A stretch of DNA of 64,000 bases. Origin: Paenibacillus montanisoli. Its GTDB lineage: Bacteria > Bacillota > Bacilli > Paenibacillales > Paenibacillaceae. Under the pieces are notes generated by a model. It was not told the origin of the DNA, made no database searches, and worked only from the letters and a program-made list of their open reading frames with translations. The translations under genes and the position numbers were made by a program. How positions within the stretch are numbered: position 1 is the first letter of the stretch; the number at the start of each line of letters is the position of its first letter. This document shows positions 1 to 8,629 of this stretch, in pieces. The stretch is from contig NZ_QLUW01000002.1 of the NCBI RefSeq assembly GCF_003268025.1, positions 1-64,000 on the forward strand, in the 5' to 3' direction.

Positions 1-122
1 GTTGCCTACGTGTTACTCACCCGTCCGCCGCTAACCTTCCCCGAAGGGAAGATCCGCTCGACTTGCATGTATTAGGCACGCCGCCAGCGTTCGTCCTGAG
101 CCAGGATCAAACTCTCCATAAA
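1..122 (-). rRNA. rrs: 16S ribosomal RNA, 5' end (partial)
   Basis: The complement reads the universal 16S start AGAGTTTGATCCTGGCTCAG followed by the GACGAACGCTGGCGGCGTGCC stretch, and continues off the left edge of the window. Only about the first 120 nucleotides (helices up to the V1 region) are present. The V1 hairpin with its CTTCGG-type tip is visible near 40-55. The downstream 23S and 5S genes would lie outside the window. The sequence type is that of Bacillales, and of Paenibacillus in particular. The exact mature 5' end is estimated. Confidence 0.97.
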
Positions 123-539
123 AGTGGCCGAGCAAAGCTCGCCCATTTTCAGGGATGGCTTGTTAGCTCATCGCTGACTTGCTTCATTTTTAAACCTTTT
201 GACAGGTCGCTCATTGTTCAGTTTTCAAGGAACAAATTCAGTTATTTTTCCCATCCGGCTTGCGGCCGGAATTAGAATATATCATAGTTCGAAACCGAAT
301 TGCAAGCATTATTTTTAAACTTGTTTTTCGTTTCGACCACAGCTTCGCGTTGCTCTCAGCGGCGGAATTACATAATAGCATACAGCTTATCGATGAATCT
401 ACTATTAAAATTTTCCAAAATGTTAGAGGCGTATTTAACCATTTCATATCCTTAAAAGTTTCTCAACATCAAATTGATCGGGAGTTTACATTGCCTATCT
501 ATGATGACAAAGTAATAGATTTTAAAAGGAGTGGAGTTA
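123..539 (-). promoter_or_regulatory. rRNA operon leader and promoter region
   Basis: This gene-free stretch lies between the 16S gene and the divergent phosphodiesterase gene. On the minus strand a candidate rRNA promoter has TTGCAA (300-305), an 18-nt spacer and TATATT (276-281). Downstream lie a GC-rich hairpin (near 258-272) and the conserved leader motif CCTTGAAAACTGAACAATG (about 213-231), which resembles the anti-termination and processing leader found before Firmicute 16S genes. The region upstream of the -35 is AT-rich, as an UP element would be. The promoter call is from sequence pattern only. Confidence 0.6.
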
Positions 540-1613
540 ATGATTAGAAAAAAGACAGTATTAGCAACCGCAGCTGCCCTTATGATGTGTTCAGCACTAC
601 CCGCTTTTGCCTCAGAGAACGATTCACAGCTAAAGAGCTTCGGTCCTAAAGAGTTCGACCTGCAAGCGCACCGCGGCGGACTCGGACTCACCGTAGAATC
701 AACGATCGCATCGTTCTCACACGCCCTCGAAGTCGGTGTAAGTACGCTTGAGCTTGACGTGCAGATCACCGAAGACCACTATGCTGTTATCACGCACGAC
801 CGCAAGATCTCAGCCTCCAAAGTCCGGGATACGGGACCGGCGTTCCCTGGTGACCCAGAGTATCCTTACGTTGGTAAGTACATTAAGGACCTTACCCTCG
901 CCCAGATACGAACGCTCGATGTTGGCACGCAGACTTTGCCGCAATTCCCAGGACAACGTCCGAGCCCCGACGCAAAGATGCCATTACTTAGCGAGGTGTT
1001 TGACCTAGTCAAACTCTATAATGCGAAGAAGGTCTGGATGAACATTGAGACCAAAGTCGAAGCCGGCGCACCGGAACAGACTGCCCCCCGTGAAGAGTTC
1101 GTGCAAATCGTCGCCCGCGAGGTTCGTAAAGCCGATATGCTCGACCGGGTGTCGATCCAAAGCTTCGACTGGGGCGCACTCATGCGCATGCGCGAGGTTG
1201 AACCGAGCTTGCCCATCGTCGCACTGACCAATGGTCCACAGTTTCTCCAACCGGGACAACCGGGCGCCTCTCCGTGGCTCGGCGGCATTGATATAGACGA
1301 CTTCGGTGGCGATCTCGTAGCCGCCGCCCATTCTTTTGGAGCGGACGCCATCTCCCCCGTGCATGGTTTCCCGCAGGACGGAAAAGTCACACAAGAGAAC
1401 TACGTGCCTTACGTGACGAAGAGCATGGTAAATGATGCGCACAAGCTTGGCATGAAGGTCGTACCATGGACGATCGATGACGAGCCTACCATGACAAAGC
1501 TTATCGACGACGGCGTGGACGGGATCATAACCGATTACCCGGACCGTCTGCGTAATGTCATGGAGCAGCGCGGTTTTAAGCTTCCTAAGCGCTACACGGC
1601 TCCCGTGAAATGA
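540..1613 (+). CDS. secreted glycerophosphodiester phosphodiesterase
   Basis: Predicted glycerophosphodiester phosphodiesterase (GDPD family, TIM barrel) that would hydrolyse deacylated phospholipid or teichoic-acid glycerophosphodiesters to glycerol-3-phosphate and an alcohol. The ATG at 540 is preferred over the GTG at 531 because AAAAGGAG (524-531) sits 8 nt upstream; this gives 357 residues. A signal peptide covers about residues 1-25 (MIRKK, hydrophobic core, AFA cleavage region), so it acts outside the cell. The family motif AHRGG, the later ELDVQ and THDR segments and the C-terminal WTIDD and GIITDYPD blocks match GDPD metal and substrate sites. It stands alone, divergent from the rRNA operon, and is followed by a terminator. 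Its substrate cannot be told from sequence. Confidence 0.9.
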   Translation: MIRKKTVLATAAALMMCSALPAFASENDSQLKSFGPKEFDLQAHRGGLGLTVESTIASFSHALEVGVSTLELDVQITEDHYAVITHDRKISASKVRDTGPAFPGDPEYPYVGKYIKDLTLAQIRTLDVGTQTLPQFPGQRPSPDAKMPLLSEVFDLVKLYNAKKVWMNIETKVEAGAPEQTAPREEFVQIVAREVRKADMLDRVSIQSFDWGALMRMREVEPSLPIVALTNGPQFLQPGQPGASPWLGGIDIDDFGGDLVAAAHSFGADAISPVHGFPQDGKVTQENYVPYVTKSMVNDAHKLGMKVVPWTIDDEPTMTKLIDDGVDGIITDYPDRLRNVMEQRGFKLPKRYTAPVK

Positions 1614-1646
1614 GAAATCTAAGTTCAACAGCTCAATAACCAAGTA

Positions 1647-1672
1647 AAAACCCACCAGCTATGGTGGGTTTT
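1647..1672. terminator. bidirectional rho-independent terminator
   Basis: The stem AACCCACC...GGTGGGTT is followed by T residues on the plus strand and by TTTT on the minus strand. It lies between the convergent phosphodiesterase and yidC genes and can serve both. Confidence 0.8.
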
Positions 1673-1749
1673 GTTCGATCCATTTGTTTATTTTTGTCGG
1701 CCCCGTGCCGTTATGGGTATTGCCCATCGCACGCAACATTTTCGCAAGG

Positions 1750-2475
1750 TTAACTCGATGGACTTACGGATTCACTTAAAGCGGCGATCCGCTCCTGCGG
1801 GTACATCCATTTAGAAAGCAAAGATTGCCCGATTAGTATCAATCCGCCTATGCACCAATATAGCGGCAGCGCAGCAGGCGACGTGAAGGAGAAAATGCCC
1901 ATCATGACCGGCGACAGGTACATAATCCAGCCCATCCCCTTCGTGCTTTCCGTTTGCGGCATCGAGGATTTGGCAATCAGGGCTTGAATCAGATAAACGC
2001 CTGCGGCCAGAAACGGAAGAATCAGATCCGAGGTGCCCAACTGGAACCAAAGAAAATTGTGGCTGGACATTTCCGGGTTAGATCGAATCGCGTAATATAA
2101 GCCGGTTAGCAGCGGGATCTGCAGTAGCATCGGCAAGCATCCCAGATTTAGCGGATTATACTTGTGCTTGCTGTACACCGCCATCGTTTCTTCCGTCAGT
2201 TTACGCTGTTTATCGGGATCGTTACTGTTCGCGTATTTTTCTTTAATGGCATTAATCTCAGGCTGCATGGCCGTCATTTTGATTCTCATGAGCTGCTGCT
2301 GCTTATATTGCTTGATCATGAAAGGCATAAGCGCCAGACGTACTAGGATCGTGATCGCGATCAACGCCAGCCCGAAACTGCCGCCGAACCACGCTGCGAA
2401 ATGATCGATCAGCCAAGAAAACGGCGAGACAACATATTGATGAAATACTCCAACTTGAGCGTACATATTTAGCAT
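1750..2475 (-). CDS. yidC: membrane protein insertase, YidC/Oxa1 family (YidC2-like)
   Basis: Membrane insertase of the YidC/Oxa1/Alb3 family, which inserts proteins into the plasma membrane with or without SecYEG. The 241-residue product has the Gram-positive five-helix core: an LVRLALMPF segment with the conserved membrane-buried Arg, a charged cytoplasmic hairpin, NPLNLGCLPMLLQIP, and a final ALPLYW helix. Unlike SpoIIIJ or YqjG it begins almost directly at the membrane core and shows no signal peptide or lipobox. Upstream in-frame codons reach a stop within the hairpin, so the protein cannot be much longer. The start is ATG 2475, with ATG 2466 as an alternative. The Shine-Dalgarno GGGAGGA (2493-2487) is half-buried in a hairpin formed with the 3' end of the preceding leader ORF. 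This suggests control by translation arrest, as for Bacillus yidC2. Confidence 0.9.
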   Translation of the reverse strand: MLNMYAQVGVFHQYVVSPFSWLIDHFAAWFGGSFGLALIAITILVRLALMPFMIKQYKQQQLMRIKMTAMQPEINAIKEKYANSNDPDKQRKLTEETMAVYSKHKYNPLNLGCLPMLLQIPLLTGLYYAIRSNPEMSSHNFLWFQLGTSDLILPFLAAGVYLIQALIAKSSMPQTESTKGMGWIMYLSPVMMGIFSFTSPAALPLYWCIGGLILIGQSLLSKWMYPQERIAALSESVSPSS

Positions 2476-2489
2476 GGTTAATAAAATCC

Positions 2490-2525
2490 TCCCTGTTGAT
2501 TAAATGCTTAGTTCATCAACAGGGA
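2490..2525 (-). promoter_or_regulatory. SD-sequestering hairpin between leader ORF and yidC
   Basis: In the minus-strand transcript TCCCTGTTGAT (2525-2515) pairs perfectly with ATCAACAGGGA (2500-2490), giving an 11-bp stem and a 14-nt loop. The 5' arm is the coding sequence of the last leader codons (Ser-Leu-Leu-Met). The leader stop codon TAA (2510-2508) is in the loop. The 3' arm contains the GGGA of the yidC Shine-Dalgarno GGGAGGA. A ribosome stalled on the leader about 10 codons before its stop would sit against or melt the 5' arm and free the ribosome site. Confidence 0.8.
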
Positions 2526-2771
2526 CATGCACGGGGATGAATCATCGTCAGGCGCTTCTTTGCGTTTCGTCTGCCGCGTTAGGCGGCGGCTCCGCGGTTC
2601 GTGCATACCGGATGTTTGGTTGTTTGCCGGTATTAGGTTATCGGCTTCGCGAACATGCGTCCGCCTCATAGCGACTGCTTCGGACGGAATCCAGACCAAG
2701 CATAAATAAGCCAACGAGACAAGCGTACAGATCGACATCACATAGAGAAGCGCATCATGAAGCTCAAACAA
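2508..2771 (-). CDS. putative MifM-like arrest/leader peptide upstream of yidC
   Basis: An 87-residue ORF starting at TTG 2771. The start is supported by GGGGGTGA (2785-2778) at a 6-nt spacing. Residues about 7-28 form one hydrophobic membrane segment, followed by a polar, basic region (RSRRLTRQTKRK, residues 60-71) and an acidic cluster DDD (75-77), then ten more residues to the stop. No enzymatic domain is seen. Bacillus MifM has the same plan: an N-terminal membrane anchor, a C-terminal arrest segment ending in acidic residues, and a position just upstream of yidC2, whose ribosome site it unmasks when its own insertion fails. I see no clear sequence similarity to MifM, so the functional call rests on architecture. 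The promoter is probably the TATAAT at 2873-2868, leaving an 80-nt leader with a TCAACTTT/AAAGTTGA stem (2801-2839). Confidence 0.72.
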   Translation of the reverse strand: MFELHDALLYVMSICTLVSLAYLCLVWIPSEAVAMRRTHVREADNLIPANNQTSGMHEPRSRRLTRQTKRKEAPDDDSSPCMSLLMN

Positions 2772-2925
2772 TGAGATTCACCCCCTTTCCGTGGTTTAAC
2801 TCAACTTTCGAAGCATGAATTTATCTTTGCCAAAGTTGAATTGATAAGTACATCCATTCTAGCTGATATTATACGACAATGGATCGGTCGCGCGACGGAC
2901 ACGATGCACCTAAGCCATTGGTAAA

Positions 2926-3843
2926 TCACACCAGAGCCGGTATCTTGATCGTCGACATCGCTTGTTTCTTTTGATCGTCGTTCACATGCGTATAAATCAT
3001 CGTCGTTTCAATGGACGAATGGCCAAGCAGTTCTTTGACAACCCGGATATCTACGCCGTTTCGAAGCAGCATCGTGGCAAACGTATGCCTGAGCTTGTGG
3101 CAAGACAGCCTCATATCGCTGAGCTCCGGATGTTCCGTTTTGAAGGCGGCGAAGGTTTGCTCTGCGATTTTCTGAATTTGACGAATCGACAGCCGCTTCC
3201 CTTTCTGGGAAACGAAGAAAGCCTCTTCCTTTTCCCGGTAGGGAACGATCCTCTCCCGTTCGACTTCGACTAGAACCGACATCAAGACATCAGGCACGGG
3301 TATCTCATTCCACTTTCTCCCTTTACCGAACACCTCGATCGTCCTTCTCGTTTTTCTGAGATCGTTTAAGTTCAAGCGATGTACTTCGCCGACTCGCAGA
3401 CCGCAATAGCTCATTAGCAAAAATATCGCCAGATTCCGGTTTCGATAGCGGCCGTCAACAAACGCAAGGGTTCTGACGAGGTCCTCCTCCTCCAAATAGA
3501 CCGGCTTCTTGTTTTTCTCCGTCTTGGATTTCTTTACTTCGGTCGCCGGATTCCGCGAGGACAGTTCGAAGTCAATTAACGCGGCATAAAAGGATCGTAT
3601 TGCTGACAGCGTGCGGTTCCGGGTACGGTCATTGGTATTCTCTTGCTTGGCGACCAGAAACTCGATCACATTCAATTTCCCTGCCTCTTGGACATCGATG
3701 CCACTAAGGGATTGCAAATAGGCACTTGCTTCTCTTAGGTATTCCTTTTGAGTCGATGATGTGTATCCGGCTTGCTTCATCCAGAGCTTAAAGGCTTTCA
3801 GTTCTGTCTTGTATAGTTCTTCCAGTTCGCAGCTGTTCAGCAT
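2926..3843 (-). CDS. tyrosine recombinase/integrase (XerC/D-like)
   Basis: Site-specific tyrosine recombinase of 305 residues. An N-terminal SAM-like core-binding domain (about 5-95) is followed by the catalytic domain with the full set of residues: Arg150 in CGLRVGE, Lys174 or Lys177 in the FGKGRK turn, His249 and Arg252 in CHKLRHTFA, His275 in LLGHSS, and nucleophile Tyr284 in TMIYTH. ATG 3843 has GAGGTGA at a good spacing. A TATAAT lies at 3944-3939 on the minus strand. The gene is isolated, with no excisionase, relaxase or att-like repeats seen nearby, so it may be a stand-alone recombinase or a remnant of a lost element rather than a housekeeping XerC or XerD. Confidence 0.9.
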   Translation of the reverse strand: MLNSCELEELYKTELKAFKLWMKQAGYTSSTQKEYLREASAYLQSLSGIDVQEAGKLNVIEFLVAKQENTNDRTRNRTLSAIRSFYAALIDFELSSRNPATEVKKSKTEKNKKPVYLEEEDLVRTLAFVDGRYRNRNLAIFLLMSYCGLRVGEVHRLNLNDLRKTRRTIEVFGKGRKWNEIPVPDVLMSVLVEVERERIVPYREKEEAFFVSQKGKRLSIRQIQKIAEQTFAAFKTEHPELSDMRLSCHKLRHTFATMLLRNGVDIRVVKELLGHSSIETTMIYTHVNDDQKKQAMSTIKIPALV

Positions 3844-4176
3844 GAATCGATCACCTCAATCTTTAAATCCTAATGGATTATGAATAAAAGAAAGTCTGTT
3901 AAAAACGAAAGTGCGCAAAATATGTGTTTGGCGTACTTATTATAGCATGCTTGCTAGTAAAACATCATGCGCCATGAACGCGTAGCTTTGCTTGCAATGC
4001 GAGAGTACACGGTCTCAACCTCTTCTCCTCCAGTTCAAAAGGCTGCCGTTTAGCCTTTGAAGTCAGATAAATAATTTGCTGCGTGTTTGTCCGACCAATC
4101 CGCTCCATTCATTCGTGCATCGTTCGAACATGAATACAACTAAACAAGCCGAATCGATTCGATGCGGCTTGCGTGC
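3844..4176. other. intergenic gap without recognised gene
   Basis: About 330 bases between the recombinase and the germination operon. Apart from the recombinase -10 (TATAAT, minus strand, 3944-3939) and the ger terminator at 4146-4170, no gene-like reading frame or strong repeat was seen. Confidence 0.6.
4146..4170 (-). terminator. terminator of the ger operon
   Basis: An imperfect dyad AAGCCGCATCGA/TCGATTCGGCTT is followed on the minus strand by a T-rich stretch, just past the gerC-like stop codon. Confidence 0.55.
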
Positions 4177-5289
4177 TCATTTAAGAACTCCGTTGCTTTC
4201 AACCTTAACGTCTACTGACGGATTCATCTGGATATTCGGGTAGACCGTATCCCACTTGATGCTGCTCCATAAACCCGGATAAAAGGCTACGATATGCTCG
4301 GCTAGATCGAGCGCATCGCAATTCGCCTTCTGTATCGCTGTAATCACCTTCTTGATGTCTTCTAACAGCTGCTCGGAAGTTAACCGGCGCAACTCCGCAT
4401 AGGTCGTATCCGTAAAATGGATCAAATTGGGATATTCAACCAAATCCGCTTGCGCGCGAAGGTGAAGGTCAACCGTAATGCGCTTGCCGCTGACATGAAT
4501 GTTTTTGTCAATATGCGTGTCTTTTACAACCAAAGAGGCCATTCTGATCGTTCCGGTTTCGCGGCTGGGCAATTGAATATCATACGTAATGCCTTGCGTT
4601 CGTTTTCCTTGCAGCATGGAAAGGACATCCATTTGATTCATCGTAAGCTTAATGCCTGAATAAGCTCTGTTATGAAACAAGGCTGCGCCCCCGATCTGCA
4701 GTTTGCCGCCGGATTGCTCCATATAAGGCAATATAAAATCCTGTTCCGGTCCTGTCATTTCCGTAAGAAGTGATCTTACGTTTTCAGCAGGCAATCCCTT
4801 TTTCCGTTCCTCCATGGTTATTAATCGGACAAGGCTGCCCGTCAGTTTCTTGGCCTGTTTGGCATTTTTGGTTAGAGCTTGCAGTGCCGATCCTTTTACA
4901 ACGGCAACTCTCGCCCCCATATTGGTGTTCACGTTTCGATAATGTACGTCGAACAGCGGGTAAATATCGTGCGATGCGACTTGTTCCCCAATAAGCAGCA
5001 AAGATGTTTTGCTCAATTCTATACTTCCTGTTCCTTGATAGGACATAAGCTCTCCTGCCCTTACGAGATTCCCGCTATTCGCCGTAAAAATGCGTGAATT
5101 GATTTCGAATTGTCCGCCGCCTTTTCCGGTCACGTCGATGGATGAAACGCCCACTATCAATTTGCCTTCTTCATTCTGATCGATTGAAACCCCGCTAATC
5201 ATCAATTTATCTCTCAGAAGCTGTTGATCCCAGCAGCCTGAAAGAAAGATCATGGTTACTATCAGGAAAAGCACGCGAAGCCGGCTCAT
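4177..5289 (-). CDS. spore germination lipoprotein, Ger(x)C family
   Basis: C-subunit of a GerA-type nutrient germinant receptor of the spore inner membrane. The 370-residue product begins with a lipoprotein signal (lipobox LSGC, Cys19, followed by the family-typical WDQ). It continues with the N-terminal Ger(x)C region (GVSIDQ, SSIDVTGKGG) and the C-terminal domain with its long helix and AFYPGLWSSIKW motif common to this family. The ATG start overlaps the stop of the permease gene by 4 nt (5286-5289), so the two are translationally coupled. It is the last gene of the operon. The germinant recognised cannot be told from sequence. Confidence 0.93.
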   Translation of the reverse strand: MSRLRVLFLIVTMIFLSGCWDQQLLRDKLMISGVSIDQNEEGKLIVGVSSIDVTGKGGGQFEINSRIFTANSGNLVRAGELMSYQGTGSIELSKTSLLLIGEQVASHDIYPLFDVHYRNVNTNMGARVAVVKGSALQALTKNAKQAKKLTGSLVRLITMEERKKGLPAENVRSLLTEMTGPEQDFILPYMEQSGGKLQIGGAALFHNRAYSGIKLTMNQMDVLSMLQGKRTQGITYDIQLPSRETGTIRMASLVVKDTHIDKNIHVSGKRITVDLHLRAQADLVEYPNLIHFTDTTYAELRRLTSEQLLEDIKKVITAIQKANCDALDLAEHIVAFYPGLWSSIKWDTVYPNIQMNPSVDVKVESNGVLK

Positions 5290-6407
5290 CGCCCTGCCTC
5301 CGCAATAGAACTCGCCTTAATCTTCGACAGCATGAGAAGGAGAAGCGGAAAACCTATTACTAAAGCATAGGAAGTCCAAGCCAGATACCGATTAAACGTC
5401 TTCAATGTGTCGTGACTGATCGGCAGAGTGACCGTCAAGGCGATCAAGACTGCTGCCCACAACGCAGGTTTCCGGTGGCTTTGAAGGCGAAAGAGAATTT
5501 TCAAACCTTGGGAGGAGATATAAATTTGAAGTGAAATGGAAACGATGACTACGCTCAGCCATATCGGGATAAACAACTGGTCTAATCGGTTCACCGTTTG
5601 CAAAGCTGTACCCTGCAGGATATACAGCCATGGGTATTCCATGAGCGTTACTTCAAGCTTGCTTAAACATAAGGTGATCGAACAAATAACGAGCATGAAA
5701 ATTATAGCCGTGCCGAGCAGACTGAGCATGAGCGCTTTGAATGCGTTGCTTTTGCTTGGTTTTACGAACGGAAAAATAATCATTATGATCTGAAAGCCGA
5801 GCATATGGATGAACGCGGTTTGAATGGCTTTAGCGAGATCACGGACATCCGATTGAATAAACGGCATAAAACGCAACGGTTCAATCCCGTAGCGCATGTA
5901 ATCTTTGAACGAGAGCAGTAGAAAGATAAGGAAGATCAAGACGGAAAAACACGTGACAATGGAACAAACACGGGCGATGGCCGAGATGGATTTCTCCCCC
6001 AGCAAATAGCATGTTATGCCGATGCAAAGGGATAGAAACCACTTGGGCGTCCATAAGAACATCCAGGATTTCAGCACTTCGCACAGTGACCAGAGCATCC
6101 AACCGCCGAATGTCAAAAAATAGATGACGTAGCATATCGTCAGGAATGTGCCGAATGTCCTTCCAGTCAGTATACTGCTGTATTCGTAGATCGACTGTCC
6201 GGGGAATTGTCTGGCGAGCATATACATAATGATCGCGCAAGCCGATGCTGCTCCCCATGCTACGATAACGGCCAACCATGCGGAGCCTTTGGCTGCCGTA
6301 AACAGCGGTGACGGCATGGCATATATACCGAGATTGAGCTGTGCCGCGAAGACCATGAAAAAAAATTGGATATTCGATATTTTGCCCGCCTTATCCAAAT
6401 CGGCCAC
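5286..6407 (-). CDS. spore germination permease, GerAB/ArcD/ProY family
   Basis: B-subunit of the GerA-type germinant receptor, an amino-acid/polyamine/organocation-like permease of 373 residues with about ten membrane segments. The start is typical of the family (ISNIQFFFMVFAAQLNLGI). GerAB proteins form the binding pocket for the germinant in the spore inner membrane. The gene overlaps the preceding gerA-like gene by 17 nt and the following gerC-like gene by 4 nt, in the canonical A-B-C order. Expression would be expected in the forespore under sigma-G; no convincing sigma-G promoter was identified. Confidence 0.93.
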   Translation of the reverse strand: MADLDKAGKISNIQFFFMVFAAQLNLGIYAMPSPLFTAAKGSAWLAVIVAWGAASACAIIMYMLARQFPGQSIYEYSSILTGRTFGTFLTICYVIYFLTFGGWMLWSLCEVLKSWMFLWTPKWFLSLCIGITCYLLGEKSISAIARVCSIVTCFSVLIFLIFLLLSFKDYMRYGIEPLRFMPFIQSDVRDLAKAIQTAFIHMLGFQIIMIIFPFVKPSKSNAFKALMLSLLGTAIIFMLVICSITLCLSKLEVTLMEYPWLYILQGTALQTVNRLDQLFIPIWLSVVIVSISLQIYISSQGLKILFRLQSHRKPALWAAVLIALTVTLPISHDTLKTFNRYLAWTSYALVIGFPLLLLMLSKIKASSIAEAGR

Positions 6408-7815
6408 CCTTTCTTTTGCGAGTGTTCAGCTTCCGTGTTTTTGAGGTGGATTTCAGCTTCTGATACTGCTCCAGTCCCGGTAGGTGCAAGATATCTTTCA
6501 ACGTAAAGTAAGGCACGCCCAGCACTTCGATCGCGCATAAATGAATGAGCATGATGATAAAAACCAGTGACACCCCAAGGAAGCCCGTTAGCGTCGCCGC
6601 CAGCATGAAGGTGAACCCCATCAACCGGGAGATGCTGCTCATTTCTGCGATCGGGATGCAAAAGGAGGCAAGAGCTGTAATCGCAATTACGATAATCATC
6701 GGCATCGAAACGAAATTAACCTCGACGATTGCGTTTCCGATGACAAGGCCTCCTACGACACCGATCGTGCTGGCTATGCTGGTCGGAAGGCGAATGGCCG
6801 CTTCGCGAAGAAGCTCAAGTATCACTTGCATCAATATGGCCTCGACAAGAGGATGGAATGGGACAAACTCCGTGCCTAATTTGAAGTTGTAAAGCACGCT
6901 GGCAGGTAAAATATCCGAATGAAATGCCACCACCGATATATATAAGGCAGGCAGCATGATCGAAATCAAAAATCCCAATACCCGTAAATGGTAAAAAAAG
7001 TTGCCGATATAGATATTGTTCATGAAATCTTCGGTAGACTCGAAAAAATTGAAGAACGAAACCGGCAGTATCGCGGCGGAAGGACTGCCGTTAAGGATGA
7101 TGACAGCCTTTCCCTTCCCTAAATGATAAAGAACGCGATCCAACCGTTCCGTAATCATGATCTGCGGAAACGGCGAATAGCGCTTCTCCATGAACATGCG
7201 GCTAATCTGCTGGACGGTATTCAAGTCAGTGTCCTTGATATCGGCCAACAGGCTGGCGATCCGGCTTACCGTTTGCGAATCTGCCGCATGCTCCAAGTAC
7301 AGCAGACCGCCTTGCGTATGTTTAAATTGACCGAAATCCGAGTATCTGACGGCCAGTTTATCGTTCACAATGTATTTGCGAATCAAGGCAATATTGGTTT
7401 CCAGCGATTCGACAAATCCGATATGACCGCCTGTAACGCTCTTTTCATTCTGCGGCTCATCCGGCGTTTTGTCCTCGTTAAACGGAACGGGAACCGCGTA
7501 TGCGCAAGTGTCCCCTTCCAGCAAAATGATGGCATTGCCTTTGACCAACGAGGCCGCGGCATCGGTAAGAACCTCTTTCCGCTCGATTCCCGTTATGGGA
7601 ATCGCCTGAAGCAGATCTGCCTTATCTTCCGCTTGAAGCAGAGGAGCGAGCAGGTTCTTATGCAGCGTCTTCTTATCGACAGTCGTTGCCAAAAAACAGA
7701 GCTGACATCTTCTGCCGCCAAAATCGAATTCATGCCACTTTAAATCATCCGCTTGATTAAACATCGACTTCAACGCTTGCTTATTATCGTTCATCGAGGT
7801 TGTAAATGTTGTCAT
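6391..7815 (-). CDS. spore germination protein, GerA family (A subunit)
   Basis: A-subunit of a GerA-type spore germination receptor, about 474 residues. A soluble N-terminal half (to about residue 270) is followed by a membrane domain with the family signature ILNGSPSAAILPVSFFNFF, then FLISIMLPALYISVVAFH, ELLREAAIRLP and IGNAIVEVNFVS segments. The frame is open from GTG 7824, but ATG 7815 is preferred because AGGGTG lies 6 nt upstream of it. It is the first gene of the three-gene germination operon and overlaps the next gene by 17 nt. Confidence 0.93.
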   Translation of the reverse strand: MTTFTTSMNDNKQALKSMFNQADDLKWHEFDFGGRRCQLCFLATTVDKKTLHKNLLAPLLQAEDKADLLQAIPITGIERKEVLTDAAASLVKGNAIILLEGDTCAYAVPVPFNEDKTPDEPQNEKSVTGGHIGFVESLETNIALIRKYIVNDKLAVRYSDFGQFKHTQGGLLYLEHAADSQTVSRIASLLADIKDTDLNTVQQISRMFMEKRYSPFPQIMITERLDRVLYHLGKGKAVIILNGSPSAAILPVSFFNFFESTEDFMNNIYIGNFFYHLRVLGFLISIMLPALYISVVAFHSDILPASVLYNFKLGTEFVPFHPLVEAILMQVILELLREAAIRLPTSIASTIGVVGGLVIGNAIVEVNFVSMPMIIVIAITALASFCIPIAEMSSISRLMGFTFMLAATLTGFLGVSLVFIIMLIHLCAIEVLGVPYFTLKDILHLPGLEQYQKLKSTSKTRKLNTRKRKGGRFG

Positions 7816-7976
7816 GACCAGCACCCTGCGAATTATACTCGAACCATACGTCTTATAATTTGAGAAAAATAGGGATAATATTCCTTAGTCGGGTCATGTG
7901 GATCTCGCGATTGCTAGCCAGGGTACAGGCAATAAACATCTGTTCGACGAACGTTAGAGATTTTAAGAGAAATCAA

Positions 7977-8015
7977 AAGCCCCACAAAACTGCGATTCTG
8001 CAGTTTGTGGGGCTT
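7977..8015 (-). terminator. terminator downstream of the Nudix gene
   Basis: A long stem AAGCCCCACAAACTGC/GCAGTTTTGTGGGGCTT with one bulged base is followed by TTTTGATTT on the minus strand. It separates the Nudix gene from the ger operon. Confidence 0.85.
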
Positions 8016-8053
8016 TATACGAATGCAATTTCTGCGGATTAACCTGATCATCG

Positions 8054-8470
8054 CTACATCTGTTCACTCGATTGACTCGCAGAAAGTACGTTCAATAGAA
8101 ACGGCAAATCCTCCGGAAAGCTAAGCGGCAATGCTCTTAATTCGTCAGCGGATTTCCAGGCAATGTCGTGGATCAACCCATCCGGGTCCTGAAAAGCCGG
8201 TTCTCCGCCGATAACATCGCAAGCAAAGTAGTGGACCGTGTACTTGATGCCATAAGATTCGCCGCTTTTCACATGAATCTGCTTGCCAACGGCAACCTTG
8301 TAGCCGGTTTCCTCCCAAGACTCCCGGAAGCAGCACTGCTCCAATGATTCTCCTTCCTCCATGCCGCCTGACGGAACCGACCAGCGCTTCTCCTCCTCCG
8401 GCTTCCCTTGCAAAACCATGAGCAGCTTGTTCTCCTCATTAATACAAACAGCCGCTGCACCTTTCCACAT
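8054..8470 (-). CDS. Nudix hydrolase
   Basis: Nudix-family pyrophosphohydrolase of about 138 residues. The Nudix box is clear: a GGMEEGE turn, a helix, then RESWEETGY, matching GX5EX7REUXEEXGU except for Ser at one hydrophobic position. The fold would hydrolyse a nucleoside-diphosphate-linked substrate using Mg2+ bound by the REXXEE glutamates. The frame opens at 8530, but AAGGAG (8487-8482) points to the ATG at 8470 or to the adjacent GTG/TTG codons. It is a lone gene between two terminated units, and its substrate is unknown. Confidence 0.88.
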   Translation of the reverse strand: MWKGAAAVCINEENKLLMVLQGKPEEEKRWSVPSGGMEEGESLEQCCFRESWEETGYKVAVGKQIHVKSGESYGIKYTVHYFACDVIGGEPAFQDPDGLIHDIAWKSADELRALPLSFPEDLPFLLNVLSASQSSEQM

Positions 8471-8629
8471 AGTCAACACCACTCCTTCCAATAGTCCCAT
8501 TATAAGGGTTGGAAGGTTCATTCCCCGCATAACATTGTGGCGGAATAAAGGAATGTGATAACCGACATCACAGACGCTCGACCATGACCACCCAGTCGTA
8601 GCCGCATGTCCTGACCTGTGCCAAGTGCC

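Noticed and set aside
1005..1655. 216-residue minus-strand ORF opposite the phosphodiesterase gene
   Set aside because: It is the complement of a clearly recognised GDPD gene and has no domain of its own.
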